A stretch of 64,000 nt of DNA. It comes from Iodobacter sp025352645. GTDB lineage: Bacteria; Pseudomonadota; Gammaproteobacteria; Burkholderiales; Chitinibacteraceae. The translations under genes and the position numbers were made by a program. The notes beneath the pieces were generated by a model that was given only the letters and a program-made list of their open reading frames with translations, ran no database searches and was not told where the DNA came from. Positions 17,398 to 25,930 of the stretch are shown piece by piece. Where the stretch lies: NCBI RefSeq assembly GCF_033446605.1, contig NZ_JAWQUO010000009.1, forward strand, positions 87,811-151,810, read 5' to 3'. The first letter of the stretch is position 1; every line of letters begins with the position of its first letter.

Positions 17398-18708
17398 TTA
17401 TGCATAAATAATCGGATTACTGGCAACGGCAACTAAACCGTATGTAAACGCAGCCTGTATTTCTTGCATGGCCATTTCTGCCGCATGACTTGTTTGTGCA
17501 TGCACAATCGCCAATGGCTCACCCACTCTGACTTCTTGGCCTAAACCCATCATTTGTGTAATCCCTACCGCGTAATCAAGTGCATCACCCGGCTTACGAC
17601 GGCCACCGCCTAGGCTGACCACAGCCATACCTAGCGCACGGGTATCTATAGCCACAATAAAACCATTCTGCGCCGCTGGCACCGCAATTTGTAGCGCGGC
17701 CTGTGGCAAATATTGATCAGGCTTTTCTATAAAATCAGCTGGCCCACCAAGGCTAGCAATCATACGGCCAAAGATTTCTGCTGCACGGCCACTATTCAAA
17801 GCGGCCATTAACTTACTTTCTGCCTCAGCCACATTCGCCGCCAGCTTACCCAGCACCAGCATTTCGCTGCAGAGTGCCATTGTTACTTGATGCAAACGCG
17901 CAGGGCGATATTTACCGCTGAGGTAATCCAAGGCACAGCGTACTTCAATAGCATTACCCGCACAGGGGGCGAGTGGTTCATTCATATCGGTGAGCAGCGC
18001 GGCGGTTGGCAGGCCTGCGCCATTGCCCACTTCTACAATGCTGTCTGCCAGCTCGCGCGATGCAGCCAGATTTGGCATAAATGCCCCGCTGCCTACTTTG
18101 ATATCCATCACCAGCGCATCCAGCCCTGCCGATAATTTTTTCGACAGAATCGAGCTGGTAATCATCGCCACCGATTCCACTGTGGCGGTTACATCGCGAA
18201 TCGCATAAAGGCGCTTATCGGCGGGGGCTAAATCACCGGTCTGACCGATAATCGCCACGCCTACTTCACGTACGGTTTTGCGAAATAGCTCAATCGTTGG
18301 CTCGGTGTTGTAGCCTGGAATAGCATCAAACTTATCTAAAGTACCGCCGGTGTGGCCCAAGCCTCGGCCAGAAATCATTGGCACAAAACCACCACAAGCC
18401 GCAATCATTGGCCCCAGCAGCAGGGAGACTAAATCGCCCACGCCGCCGGTTGAATGTTTATCCAGCACGGGGCCAGGTAAATCTAAGCTGCGCCAATCCA
18501 AAACCTGCCCCGAATCACGCATCGCAAGGGTCAGCGCTACCCGCTCGTCAAGCGTCATGCCTTTAAAGTACACCGCCATCGCAAGGGCAGCGATCTGCCC
18601 CTCAGAAATGCTCTGATCGCTTATCCCGCGTACAAAAAAACGAATTTCATCACCACTTAAAACATCGCCATTACGCTTTTTACGGATGATTTCTTGGGGC
18701 AAGAACAT
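17398..18708 (-). CDS. deoA: Thymidine phosphorylase
   Basis: Phosphorolyses thymidine to thymine and deoxyribose 1-phosphate. 436 residues, the normal DeoA length. Visible motifs are LDKHSTGGVGD (phosphate and substrate site, near residue 84), GLGHTGGTLDKFDAIPGY, SSILSKKLSAGLDALVMDIKVGSGAFM and the C-terminal GGGRRKPGD. An AAGAGG site precedes the ATG. It follows deoC after 109 bp containing a large R3 hairpin. Confidence 0.97.
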   Translation of the reverse strand: MFLPQEIIRKKRNGDVLSGDEIRFFVRGISDQSISEGQIAALAMAVYFKGMTLDERVALTLAMRDSGQVLDWRSLDLPGPVLDKHSTGGVGDLVSLLLGPMIAACGGFVPMISGRGLGHTGGTLDKFDAIPGYNTEPTIELFRKTVREVGVAIIGQTGDLAPADKRLYAIRDVTATVESVAMITSSILSKKLSAGLDALVMDIKVGSGAFMPNLAASRELADSIVEVGNGAGLPTAALLTDMNEPLAPCAGNAIEVRCALDYLSGKYRPARLHQVTMALCSEMLVLGKLAANVAEAESKLMAALNSGRAAEIFGRMIASLGGPADFIEKPDQYLPQAALQIAVPAAQNGFIVAIDTRALGMAVVSLGGGRRKPGDALDYAVGITQMMGLGQEVRVGEPLAIVHAQTSHAAEMAMQEIQAAFTYGLVAVASNPIIYA

Positions 18709-18744
18709 ATAAACCTCTTTAATGCCATAACAAGCATTGATTCA

Positions 18745-18806
18745 TCGTAGGGCGGGTGAAACCCGCTTTTTTTCAACATCACTCGCGGGTTTCACCCGCC
18801 CTACAA
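18745..18806. repeat. Palindromic repeat family R3, copy 3
   Basis: TCGTAGGGCGGGTGAAACCCGC, spacer, then GCGGGTTTCACCCGCCCTAC: a hairpin with about 20-bp arms between deoC and deoA. The structure is almost identical to copy 1 (12529-12590), including the TTTTTTTCAACATC-like loop. Confidence 0.85.
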
Positions 18807-18817
18807 ATACCAAGCCA

Positions 18818-19594
18818 TCAATACGCCGATTTAGCCGTTGCACCTGCATCGTGGCCTAGGGTGGTCAGCAAGCTGCCCATCAGGCTGGATGCGCCAAAAC
18901 GGAAAGTCGCCGCCTGAGCCCAATCTGGCCCCATGATGCGATCAGCAATCCCTAGGTATTCCAATGCATCTTGAGCGGTACGCACGCCACCAGCCGCCTT
19001 AAAGCCCACGGCTTTACCGCTGTCTTTAATCGCCTGAATCATGATTTCTGCGGCTTCTTGCGTAGCATTCACCGGCACTTTACCGGTAGAGGTCTTAATA
19101 AAATGCGCGCCTGCGGCAATAGAGATCTCACTGGCTTTACGAATCAGTGCTGGCGTTTTTAGCTCGCCGCTTTCGATAATCACTTTCAAAATTTTGTCGC
19201 CAACGGCTGCGCGGCTTTGCGCAACCACATCAAAGCCAACTTGCTCGTCCCCTGCCATCAGGGCACGCCATGGGAACACCACGTCCACCTCATCTGCACC
19301 ATTAGCAATGGCAGCGGCAGTTTCAGCCGCAGCTTCAGCCGGTGTTGGCTCGCCATTTGGGAAATTAGTTACGGTTGCCACGGGGATATTCAAACCCAGA
19401 GCCGCCAATGCCGCTTTTGCAGTTGGCACAAATTGCGCATAAACACAGAGCGCAGCCGGATTACCCACAGGGGTTTTGGCCGATGCAGCCAAAGCTTCAA
19501 TCGAAGCCACGGTGTCTGTATCGTTCAGCGCGGTTAAATCCATTAAATGCAAACCACGCAGGGCTGCAGCACAGAGTTGATTTTGAGTTGCCAT
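18818..19594 (-). CDS. deoC: Deoxyribose-phosphate aldolase
   Basis: Cleaves deoxyribose 5-phosphate to acetaldehyde and glyceraldehyde 3-phosphate. 258 residues. The Schiff-base lysine is K167 in FIKTSTGK, the same number as in E. coli; D102 (GADEVD) and the second active-site lysine (K199, VGFKAAGG) are also present. The ATG at 19594 has AAAGGA six bases upstream; a longer frame starting at 19699 reads through an intergenic repeat and is rejected. Confidence 0.96.
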   Translation of the reverse strand: MATQNQLCAAALRGLHLMDLTALNDTDTVASIEALAASAKTPVGNPAALCVYAQFVPTAKAALAALGLNIPVATVTNFPNGEPTPAEAAAETAAAIANGADEVDVVFPWRALMAGDEQVGFDVVAQSRAAVGDKILKVIIESGELKTPALIRKASEISIAAGAHFIKTSTGKVPVNATQEAAEIMIQAIKDSGKAVGFKAAGGVRTAQDALEYLGIADRIMGPDWAQAATFRFGASSLMGSLLTTLGHDAGATAKSAY

Positions 19595-19655
19595 GATTGT
19601 TCCTTTAACAAATATTTGGATGGTTCGCCTCAAAGATGAAGCGTTGTCTTGATCT

Positions 19656-19721
19656 GAGCATGTTGGGTTAGCTGGTTTATATAGGCAAAACGCCAACAAC
19701 CCAGCTAAACCAAACTACCCA
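19656..19721. repeat. Palindromic repeat family R5 (GAGCATGTTGGGTTA), copy 1
   Basis: The left arm TGTTGGGTTAGCTGGTTT pairs with the right arm AACCCAGCTAAACCAAAC. It starts with GAGCATGTTGGGTTA exactly as copy 2 does, 128 bp away in the same gap. It lies between nupC and deoC. Confidence 0.8.
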
Positions 19722-19783
19722 ATAGAAATTCATATGAGCCAAGCCATTACTTTACGAATAAAACATTTCCGTAGAAGCCGCCT

Positions 19784-19850
19784 GAGCATGTTGGGTTACG
19801 CTGCTTTGTTGGTACAAAACGACCAACAAAGCAGCTAACCCAACCTACGC
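19784..19850. repeat. Palindromic repeat family R5, copy 2
   Basis: TGTTGGGTTACGCTGCTTTGTTGGT pairs with ACCAACAAAGCAGCTAACCCAACC over about 25 bases with a loop of about eight bases. Widespread bacterial repeats with this GTTGGGTTACGC core resemble small non-autonomous mobile hairpins. It fills the space just after nupC. Confidence 0.85.
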
Positions 19851-19902
19851 CGCTGTTGACTGACTTCACAAGGGAACAAATCAACAGAGCCGGCTTTAAA
19901 AC

Positions 19903-21180
19903 TTAAGCCATGCTAATAAACAAACCAGCAATGGTTGCGCTCATCAAATTAGACAGCGTTGCAGCAGCCACTACGCGCAAGCCATAACGGCTTACTTCGG
20001 AACGGCGCTCTGGGGCTACCGAGCCAAAACCACCGGCCAAAATTGCAATTGATGAGAAATTGGCAAAACCACACAGGGCAAAAGACAAAATCGCCAGTGT
20101 TTTAGCATCCAATACCTGCAAACCCGCTGCCGTTACAGATGCCGCGTCTTTAAGGTAAGGAGCCAAGCCAACAAAGGCTACAAACTCATTCAGAATCATT
20201 TTCTGGCCGAGGAAGTTACCCGCCAGCGCCGCATGTTCCCAAGGCACACCAATCAAGTAAGCCAATGGCGAGAACACATAACCCAGAATCAATTCCAGAT
20301 TGTATTCAGGATGGCCAAACAAGCCGCCCACACCAGCAACCAAGCCATTGACCAGCGCAATCAAGCCAATAAACGCCAACAACATCGCGCCTACATTCAG
20401 TGCAATCTTCAGACCCACCGATGCACCTGCCGCACCCGCTTCGATCAAATTAGCTGGGCGCTCGTCATCAAAAGTCAGGTCTTTAATTTCTACCGTACTC
20501 TCTTCAGTGCTTGGGCAAATGATTTTGGCAAATAACAAACCACCTGGAATCGCCATAAAGGAAGCGGCAATCAGGTATTCCATACGTACGCCAAGACCGG
20601 CATAACCCGCCAATACCGAGCCTGCAATTGCAGCCATACCGCTAGACATCACCGCAAACAGCTCGGGGCCGCTCATGGTTTTCATAAACGGCTTAACCAC
20701 CGCTGGCATTTCGCTTTGGCCCAAGAAAATGGTCGTTACGGCTGAAAAAGATTCCAGCTTGCTTACGCCCAACAGCTTTTGGAAGATGGTCCCTAGAATG
20801 GTCACGATCCAGCGCATCACACCAAGGTAGTAAAGCACTGAAATAAATGAGGTCATAAAAATAATCATCGGTAACACGCGGAATGCAAACACAAATCCGC
20901 CGTTGCCAAATACCTCAAACATTTTTTTATCGACTAAACCGCCGAATAAAAAGGAGATACCATGATTGCCATATTCCAATACATGATTCACAGCATTAGC
21001 CACACTCAGTAAAATATCTTTACCAAGAGGGATAAACAGCACAATTGCACCAATAGAAATCTGGGTTAATAATGCGGCAATAATAATGCGTGGTTTAATT
21101 GCTTTTCGATTCATTGAAAGCGCAAAAGCAATCAACAATAGAACAGCGATACCGATTAGGCTGCGTCCAACTTCAAACAT
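19903..21180 (-). CDS. nupC: NupC-family nucleoside:cation symporter
   Basis: A concentrative nucleoside transporter of the inner membrane, 425 residues, with the Nucleos_tra2 and gate-domain architecture. Family motifs include FVFAFRVLPMIIF, FLGQSEMPAVVKPF, GPELFAVMSSGMA, LILGYVFSPLAYLIGVPW and LNEFVAF followed by LCGFANFSSI. I chose the ATG of MFEVGRSLIG, which has AGGAG upstream. As the first gene of the nucleoside run it supplies substrates to deoC-deoA-deoB-cdd-udp. NupX/YeiJ-type members are an alternative assignment within the same family. Confidence 0.92.
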   Translation of the reverse strand: MFEVGRSLIGIAVLLLIAFALSMNRKAIKPRIIIAALLTQISIGAIVLFIPLGKDILLSVANAVNHVLEYGNHGISFLFGGLVDKKMFEVFGNGGFVFAFRVLPMIIFMTSFISVLYYLGVMRWIVTILGTIFQKLLGVSKLESFSAVTTIFLGQSEMPAVVKPFMKTMSGPELFAVMSSGMAAIAGSVLAGYAGLGVRMEYLIAASFMAIPGGLLFAKIICPSTEESTVEIKDLTFDDERPANLIEAGAAGASVGLKIALNVGAMLLAFIGLIALVNGLVAGVGGLFGHPEYNLELILGYVFSPLAYLIGVPWEHAALAGNFLGQKMILNEFVAFVGLAPYLKDAASVTAAGLQVLDAKTLAILSFALCGFANFSSIAILAGGFGSVAPERRSEVSRYGLRVVAAATLSNLMSATIAGLFISMA

Positions 21181-21513
21181 CTTCGTCTCCTGAAATTTCA
21201 CGTACCGCTTTATTTAGCGTGCGCTGCGGCTTGTTTTTTACGGGTTTTCACTCAGCCTGCAATATAGGCTTGGCAATATTTGAAGAAATAAGGTGTTTCA
21301 CTTATATGTCGACACCAAAAAACAGAATGAATGTTTAGCAAATCAACTTATGTAAGCGAAATGGCTTGTTTTCTAAAAAAGAGACAGATATTAAGGTTTT
21401 TCATGCAGAAAACTAAATTTATCTACCCATTACTAGTGAAAAATCAATTTTCTCTGTTGTATGTTTTCAAAATTCGTAAGCAACAGGATTTGCTGTTTTA
21501 TTTGAGAGATATC

Positions 21514-21549
21514 AAAAAAGGCGCAAGCTTTGCAGCTAGCGCCTTTTTT
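21514..21549 (-). terminator. Terminator after the inositol-monophosphatase-like gene
   Basis: AAAAAAGGCGC pairs with GCGCCTTTTTT, with U-runs possible on both strands. It lies about 100 bases beyond the stop of the gene ending at 21650. The rest of the 21181-21649 gap is AT-rich and should hold the nupC promoter; I see no gene in it. Confidence 0.8.
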
Positions 21550-21649
21550 CGAGCGATTAAATACGCCCTATGTTTTTAGACCAAAGCAAACTGCAACGTA
21601 CCATTTAAAAAACGAATGAATTAAATTCAATATCCTGATTAAATCTAAT

Positions 21650-22450
21650 TCAACGATTATTTTTAACCCATTCCAGCCAAGGCTTAAATAAGGATGGGCA
21701 ACGCGCTGCCACTACCGATCTTTGCCAGATATGATCTTGCCAATAATTATCATGATGAATACTGGCGATTTGCCCGCCAGATTCCAGTAATATCAATACA
21801 CCAGCAGCGTAATCCCATAATTTTTGTGAGCCATGCAGCATTAAATCAGTGCGCCCTGCCGCCAGCCAACACCAGTCTATGGTGGACGAGCCGTAATTAC
21901 GCAGGCTGCTAAAAGGGGCCACGCTCACCACCCGTGCTGGCAAGCGTCCGCCTAAATACTTAGGCTCCACTGCCGCTACCGCCTCACACAAAGACTTGGG
22001 TATTTCGCTGCGTAGCGGTAAAGATCGCCCATTCATCCACGCACCATAACCTGCGGCAGCTGAAAAGCACTCATCCAAAGCGGGCACATACACCACGCCC
22101 AACACCGGCCGCCCTTGGCGAAATAAGGCGATAGACACCGAAAAATGCGGCAAGCCGTGCACAAAATTGGTTGTGCCATCAATGGGATCAACAATCCACA
22201 AGCCATCCGCATGATTTTCCCACAGTGCTTTTTGCTCGGCTACGCTCATTTCCTCGCCCAGCACAGGGCAATTTACAATTTTAGGGAGCTCACGCTGCAA
22301 AGCCGCTTGCGATGCCATATCGGCCTCGGTAAAGAGGCTGCCATCCTGTTTACGGCTTGACGCCACCAGCTGGAAACGCGGCATAATTTCTTCTGTAGCC
22401 ACACGGCGAGCCAAAGCCACCAGATCAGATAAACGCTCAAAATCGCTCAC
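21650..22450 (-). CDS. Inositol monophosphatase family protein
   Basis: A 266-residue Mg2+-dependent phosphatase of the IMPase/CysQ/FBPase fold. Metal-binding motifs are GEEMS (about 71), WIVDPIDGTTNFVHGLPHFSVS (about 85-106) and WDYAAG (about 214). It starts with GTG, preceded by GGGAG. It diverges from SuhB proper at the N-terminus, so I assign no symbol. Likely substrates are inositol phosphates or another sugar or nucleotide phosphate. It appears monocistronic. Confidence 0.85.
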   Translation of the reverse strand: MSDFERLSDLVALARRVATEEIMPRFQLVASSRKQDGSLFTEADMASQAALQRELPKIVNCPVLGEEMSVAEQKALWENHADGLWIVDPIDGTTNFVHGLPHFSVSIALFRQGRPVLGVVYVPALDECFSAAAGYGAWMNGRSLPLRSEIPKSLCEAVAAVEPKYLGGRLPARVVSVAPFSSLRNYGSSTIDWCWLAAGRTDLMLHGSQKLWDYAAGVLILLESGGQIASIHHDNYWQDHIWQRSVVAARCPSLFKPWLEWVKNNR

Positions 22451-22585
22451 AGCTTTCTCCCTTGTTTACCCCCCATTGTAAGACAGTAAGATGACTTTGT
22501 TGCATGTGCACATAAAAAAACGCTGGGGAATAAGTGTAGGAAGGGTGAAAGCACACTTGCGCGCTAAGCAAAGTCAAAAAGACCT

Positions 22586-22838
22586 TTTTTATTAGTGCCT
22601 TCGGCACGTTGATTTTGGAGCGGTTAGCCACCGCGGGGCCTTCCTTTCTTGCTTCGCCAAGAAACGAAGCCAAAGAAGGCGACCCCACGAAACACGAAAG
22701 CCCCTACGCTGCGGACAATCGAGTCGGCGGCAGGCGGGATTGGCTCGCTGCCTCGCTCCCTGGCCGAAACCCCGCCCCGCTTGTTCCTCGCTCCGGCGTG
22801 TTTCAAGGGGACTTTAAAAAGCCCTATGCAAAGTGCGT
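22586..22838. repeat. Dispersed repeat family R1, copy B (most complete)
   Basis: It begins TTAGTGCCTTCGGCAC. An inverted repeat follows (CCTTCCTTTCTTGCTTCG / CGAAGCCAAAGAAGG), then CCCCTACGCTGCGGA, GGCTCGCTGCCTCGCTCCC, CGAAACCCCGCCCCGCTTG, TTCCTCGCTC and TTTCAAGGGGAC...GCCCTATGC. It fills most of the 22451-22991 gap. Open frames through it on both strands are by-products of its G+C content and show no homology I recognise. Confidence 0.85.
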
Positions 22839-22889
22839 CGTTGTTATGCTTTTTCGCTGTTTGCTAATGAAAAAAATCTGCTTAATACG

Positions 22890-22913
22890 CATAGGGTTTC
22901 ACCCGCCCTACAA
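22890..22913. repeat. Palindromic repeat family R3, half copy
   Basis: ATAGGGTTTCACCCGCCCTACA, the right arm only of the R3 element, located directly downstream of R1 copy B. Confidence 0.65.
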
Positions 22914-22927
22914 AAGATCCCAACCAT

Positions 22928-22963
22928 AAAAAAACCGCTCCCCCATCAGGAAAGCGGTTTTTG
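22928..22963 (-). terminator. Terminator of the phosphoketolase gene
   Basis: AAAAAACCGCT pairs with AGCGGTTTTT. On the minus strand the stem ends in a run of U. It lies about 30 bases after the phosphoketolase stop. Confidence 0.85.
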
Positions 22964-22991
22964 TGGGTTTTAATCAGCTAAACACCGCTAA

Positions 22992-25391
22992 TTAATAAGG
23001 CCACTTCCAGTTTTTAACTTCTGGCATATCGTCGCCGTGCTCAGCAATATATTGGCCGTGTTCTACCAATTTATCCGACAGTTTTTGACGAACATGCGCG
23101 CCAATTTTTTGTAGCTGCGGTACACGGTCAATCACATCAATGGCTAGGTTGTAACGATCCAGCTTATTCACCACCACCATATCAAACGGGGTAGAGGTTG
23201 AGCCTTCTTCGATATAACCACGCGCATGGATATTGCTATGACCATTGCGGCGGTAGGTTAGGCGGTGAATCAGCCATGGGTAGCCGTGGAAGGCAAACAT
23301 CACCGGCTTATCGGTAGTAAACAGCGAATCAAACTCACGATCTGATAAGCCGTGTGAGTGCTCTTCTTCTGGCTGCAAGGTCATCAAATCGCAGACGTTT
23401 ACAAAGCGGATTTTCAGATCAGGGAAGTGCTGGCGCAGCAAATCAGTTGCAGCCAAAGCTTCCATGGTCGGTACTTCACCCGCGCAAGCCATCACTACAT
23501 CTGGCTCGCCGCCTTGATCGTTAGACGCCCAGTCCCAAATCCCCAGACCCTTAGTGCAATGGGTAATGGCTTGATCCATGGTCAGGTATTGCAGCGCTGG
23601 CTGCTTACCTGCAACCACTACGTTTACATAGTGACGGCTGCGTAATACATGATCGGTTACGCTAAGCAGGGTGTTGGCATCTGCTGGCAGGTAAACGCGG
23701 ATCACTTCGGCACGTTTGTTGATCACATGATCAAGGAAACCTGGATCTTGATGTGAGAAACCGTTGTGATCCTGACGCCATACGTGCGATGTGAGCAGGT
23801 AATTGAGCGATGGCAACGGTTTACGCCAGTTGATGCTGCGGGTTGTTTTCAGCCATTTTGCGTGCTGGTTAAACATCGAATCAATCACATGGATAAACGC
23901 TTCGTAGCAGCTAAAGAAGCCGTGACGACCGGTTAAGTTGTACGCTTCCAGCCAGCCTTGGCAGGTGTGCTCCGACAAGATCTCCATCACGCGGCCATCT
24001 TGCGCCAAGAAGTCGTTGTTTTTATCGGCTTCTAGGTAATCAGCAAACCAAGTTTTGCCAGATACATCAAACACATCATTCCAGCGGTTAGACGCGGTTT
24101 CATCCGGCCCAAAGATGCGGAAATTCTTTTGCTCTTCGTTTTCTACCATCACATCGCGCAGGAATTTACCCATTACGCGAGTGGCTTCGGCATTTACAGT
24201 ACCTGGCTTGTCAAACGTCACCGCATATTTGCGGAAATCTGGCATGCGCAGATCTTTAGACTCTTGGCCGTGCACCACGGGGTTAGAACCCATACGCAGC
24301 AAGCCTTCAGGGGCTAGCTCGGCCAGCTCGGCCTTAAATGTGCCGTTAGCATCAAACAATTCTTCTGGACGATAGCTCTTCATCCAGTTTTCTAAGTTGT
24401 GGACGTTTTCTTCATCGATATCAGAGAACGGCACTTGATGGCTGCGCCAGTAATCCTCAACCTTCTTACCCTTAATTTCTTTCGGGCCAGTCCAGCCCTT
24501 AGGGGTACGCATCACAATCATTGGATAACGTGGGCGAACAATAGGCTGGCCGGCATCCATTTCAGCCTGCGCCTTAGCACGAATCGCATCCAGCTCGGCC
24601 ATACACAGATCCATGGTGGCAGCCATTTTTTGGTGGATCTCGGTAAACGATTCATTCTTTTCATTGAATGTTTCGGTTTTTAGCTCAACAAAATGCGGTT
24701 TGTAGCCAAAGCCCTCAAACATTTTGGTGATTTCTTCGTGGCTAATACGGGACAGCAGGGTTGGATTGGCAATTTTATAGCCATTCAAATGCAAGATCGG
24801 CAGCACAAAGCCATCATTCACTGGGTGCAGGTATTTATTAGAGTGCCAAGAAGCCGCCAGTGGGCCAGTTTCTGCCTCGCCATCGCCCACCACCGCAATC
24901 ACGGTTTGTGTTGGATTATCAAAAGCTGCGCCAAAAGCGTGTGAAAGCGAATAACCCAACTCGCCGCCCTCATGCATCGAGCCTGGCGTTTCTGGGGCAA
25001 CGTGCGAAGGAATACCGCGTGGGAAGGAGAATTGCTTAAACAGGCGCTGCATACCGGCAGCAGTGCGGTCGATATGTGGATAGAATTCTTCGTAGCTGCC
25101 TTCCAAATACGTATTTGCCACCAAACCTGGGCCGCCATGGCCAGGGCCGGTGATATAAATCATCGGGCTTTTACGTTGTTTAATAATGCGATTGGCGTGA
25201 ACATAAATAAAATTCAGACCGGGCGTCGTGCCCCAGTGGCCCAACAGGCGTGGCTTGATGTGAGCAAACTTCAGTTGTTCGGTAAGAAGCGGGTTATCTA
25301 GTAAATAGATTTGGCCAACAGAAAGGTAGTTAGCCGCACGCCAGTAAGCGTGCATTTTGTCGATTTGTGCAAGAGATAGCGGTTGAGTCAC
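22992..25391 (-). CDS. xfp: Xylulose-5-phosphate/fructose-6-phosphate phosphoketolase
   Basis: A thiamine-diphosphate enzyme splitting xylulose 5-phosphate (and often fructose 6-phosphate) into acetyl phosphate and an aldose phosphate. 799 residues, the family's usual size. Visible features are GPGHGGPG near residue 80, the ThDP motif GDGEAETGPLA near 174, LHLNGYKI, and the C-terminal FAFHGYPWLIHRL and HARGYIEEGSTSTPFDM. It starts with GTG behind GAGGTG. It is monocistronic with its own terminator. The acetyl phosphate product could be used by AckA encoded at 45559-46752. It lies near, but not in, the nucleoside salvage operon. Confidence 0.95.
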   Translation of the reverse strand: MTQPLSLAQIDKMHAYWRAANYLSVGQIYLLDNPLLTEQLKFAHIKPRLLGHWGTTPGLNFIYVHANRIIKQRKSPMIYITGPGHGGPGLVANTYLEGSYEEFYPHIDRTAAGMQRLFKQFSFPRGIPSHVAPETPGSMHEGGELGYSLSHAFGAAFDNPTQTVIAVVGDGEAETGPLAASWHSNKYLHPVNDGFVLPILHLNGYKIANPTLLSRISHEEITKMFEGFGYKPHFVELKTETFNEKNESFTEIHQKMAATMDLCMAELDAIRAKAQAEMDAGQPIVRPRYPMIVMRTPKGWTGPKEIKGKKVEDYWRSHQVPFSDIDEENVHNLENWMKSYRPEELFDANGTFKAELAELAPEGLLRMGSNPVVHGQESKDLRMPDFRKYAVTFDKPGTVNAEATRVMGKFLRDVMVENEEQKNFRIFGPDETASNRWNDVFDVSGKTWFADYLEADKNNDFLAQDGRVMEILSEHTCQGWLEAYNLTGRHGFFSCYEAFIHVIDSMFNQHAKWLKTTRSINWRKPLPSLNYLLTSHVWRQDHNGFSHQDPGFLDHVINKRAEVIRVYLPADANTLLSVTDHVLRSRHYVNVVVAGKQPALQYLTMDQAITHCTKGLGIWDWASNDQGGEPDVVMACAGEVPTMEALAATDLLRQHFPDLKIRFVNVCDLMTLQPEEEHSHGLSDREFDSLFTTDKPVMFAFHGYPWLIHRLTYRRNGHSNIHARGYIEEGSTSTPFDMVVVNKLDRYNLAIDVIDRVPQLQKIGAHVRQKLSDKLVEHGQYIAEHGDDMPEVKNWKWPY

Positions 25392-25871
25392 GTAACACCT
25401 CGTCTAGAATTGCTGATCGGAAAATCTTTTTATCAAGCATTTAAATGAGCACCTAAGCTAGACCTTTGTCATCACTGTACGTTCCCATTTGTTAACTTTT
25501 TGACACTTATTCCTTGCCCACCTGTTAAAGCCAATGGTTGTTCTAGCTTCTTCACAAACGACTATACACAGAGCTTCATTTCAAACATCTGACTAAGGTC
25601 AATGCTTTACCTTTTTGACTAATAAATATTTATCACTTCGCCAAAAATCATTTAGAGCTAATTCATCCCATCATCACGCCCGAAAGACTAACGTCACACT
25701 TTACACTAACTTACATACAAAGAAAAAATCATAAAAAAGCATTGCTAAATAGCCAAGATTACGTGTTGCAATCTACTCTTAGCTTGCAACATCAAGCCTT
25801 CGGCGCAAATAGCGCTCTACTTATTTCAGGCCGCAAATATTTATCGCCTATAAATTAGTAATATAAAGACG
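25392..25871. other. AT-rich gene-free stretch upstream of the phosphoketolase gene
   Basis: About 480 bases with no credible coding frame. It must carry the phosphoketolase promoter. I see no known riboswitch or repeat-family member in it. Confidence 0.5.
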
Positions 25872-25908
25872 AAAAAATGGGCACTTGCCAAGCAAGTGCC
25901 CATTTTCA
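25872..25908 (-). terminator. Terminator of the antiporter-gloA unit
   Basis: ATGGGCACTTGC pairs perfectly with GCAAGTGCCCAT around a CAA loop, flanked by AAAAA and TTTT, so it could act in both directions. It ends 22 bases from the antiporter stop. Confidence 0.9.
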
Positions 25909-25930
25909 ATCATAAAACATGAATGTTAAT

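Noticed and set aside
22609..22929. Several open frames on both strands upstream of the phosphoketolase terminator
   Set aside because: They all lie in R1 copy B; frames are not shared with the other R1 copies, so the repeat is not coding.
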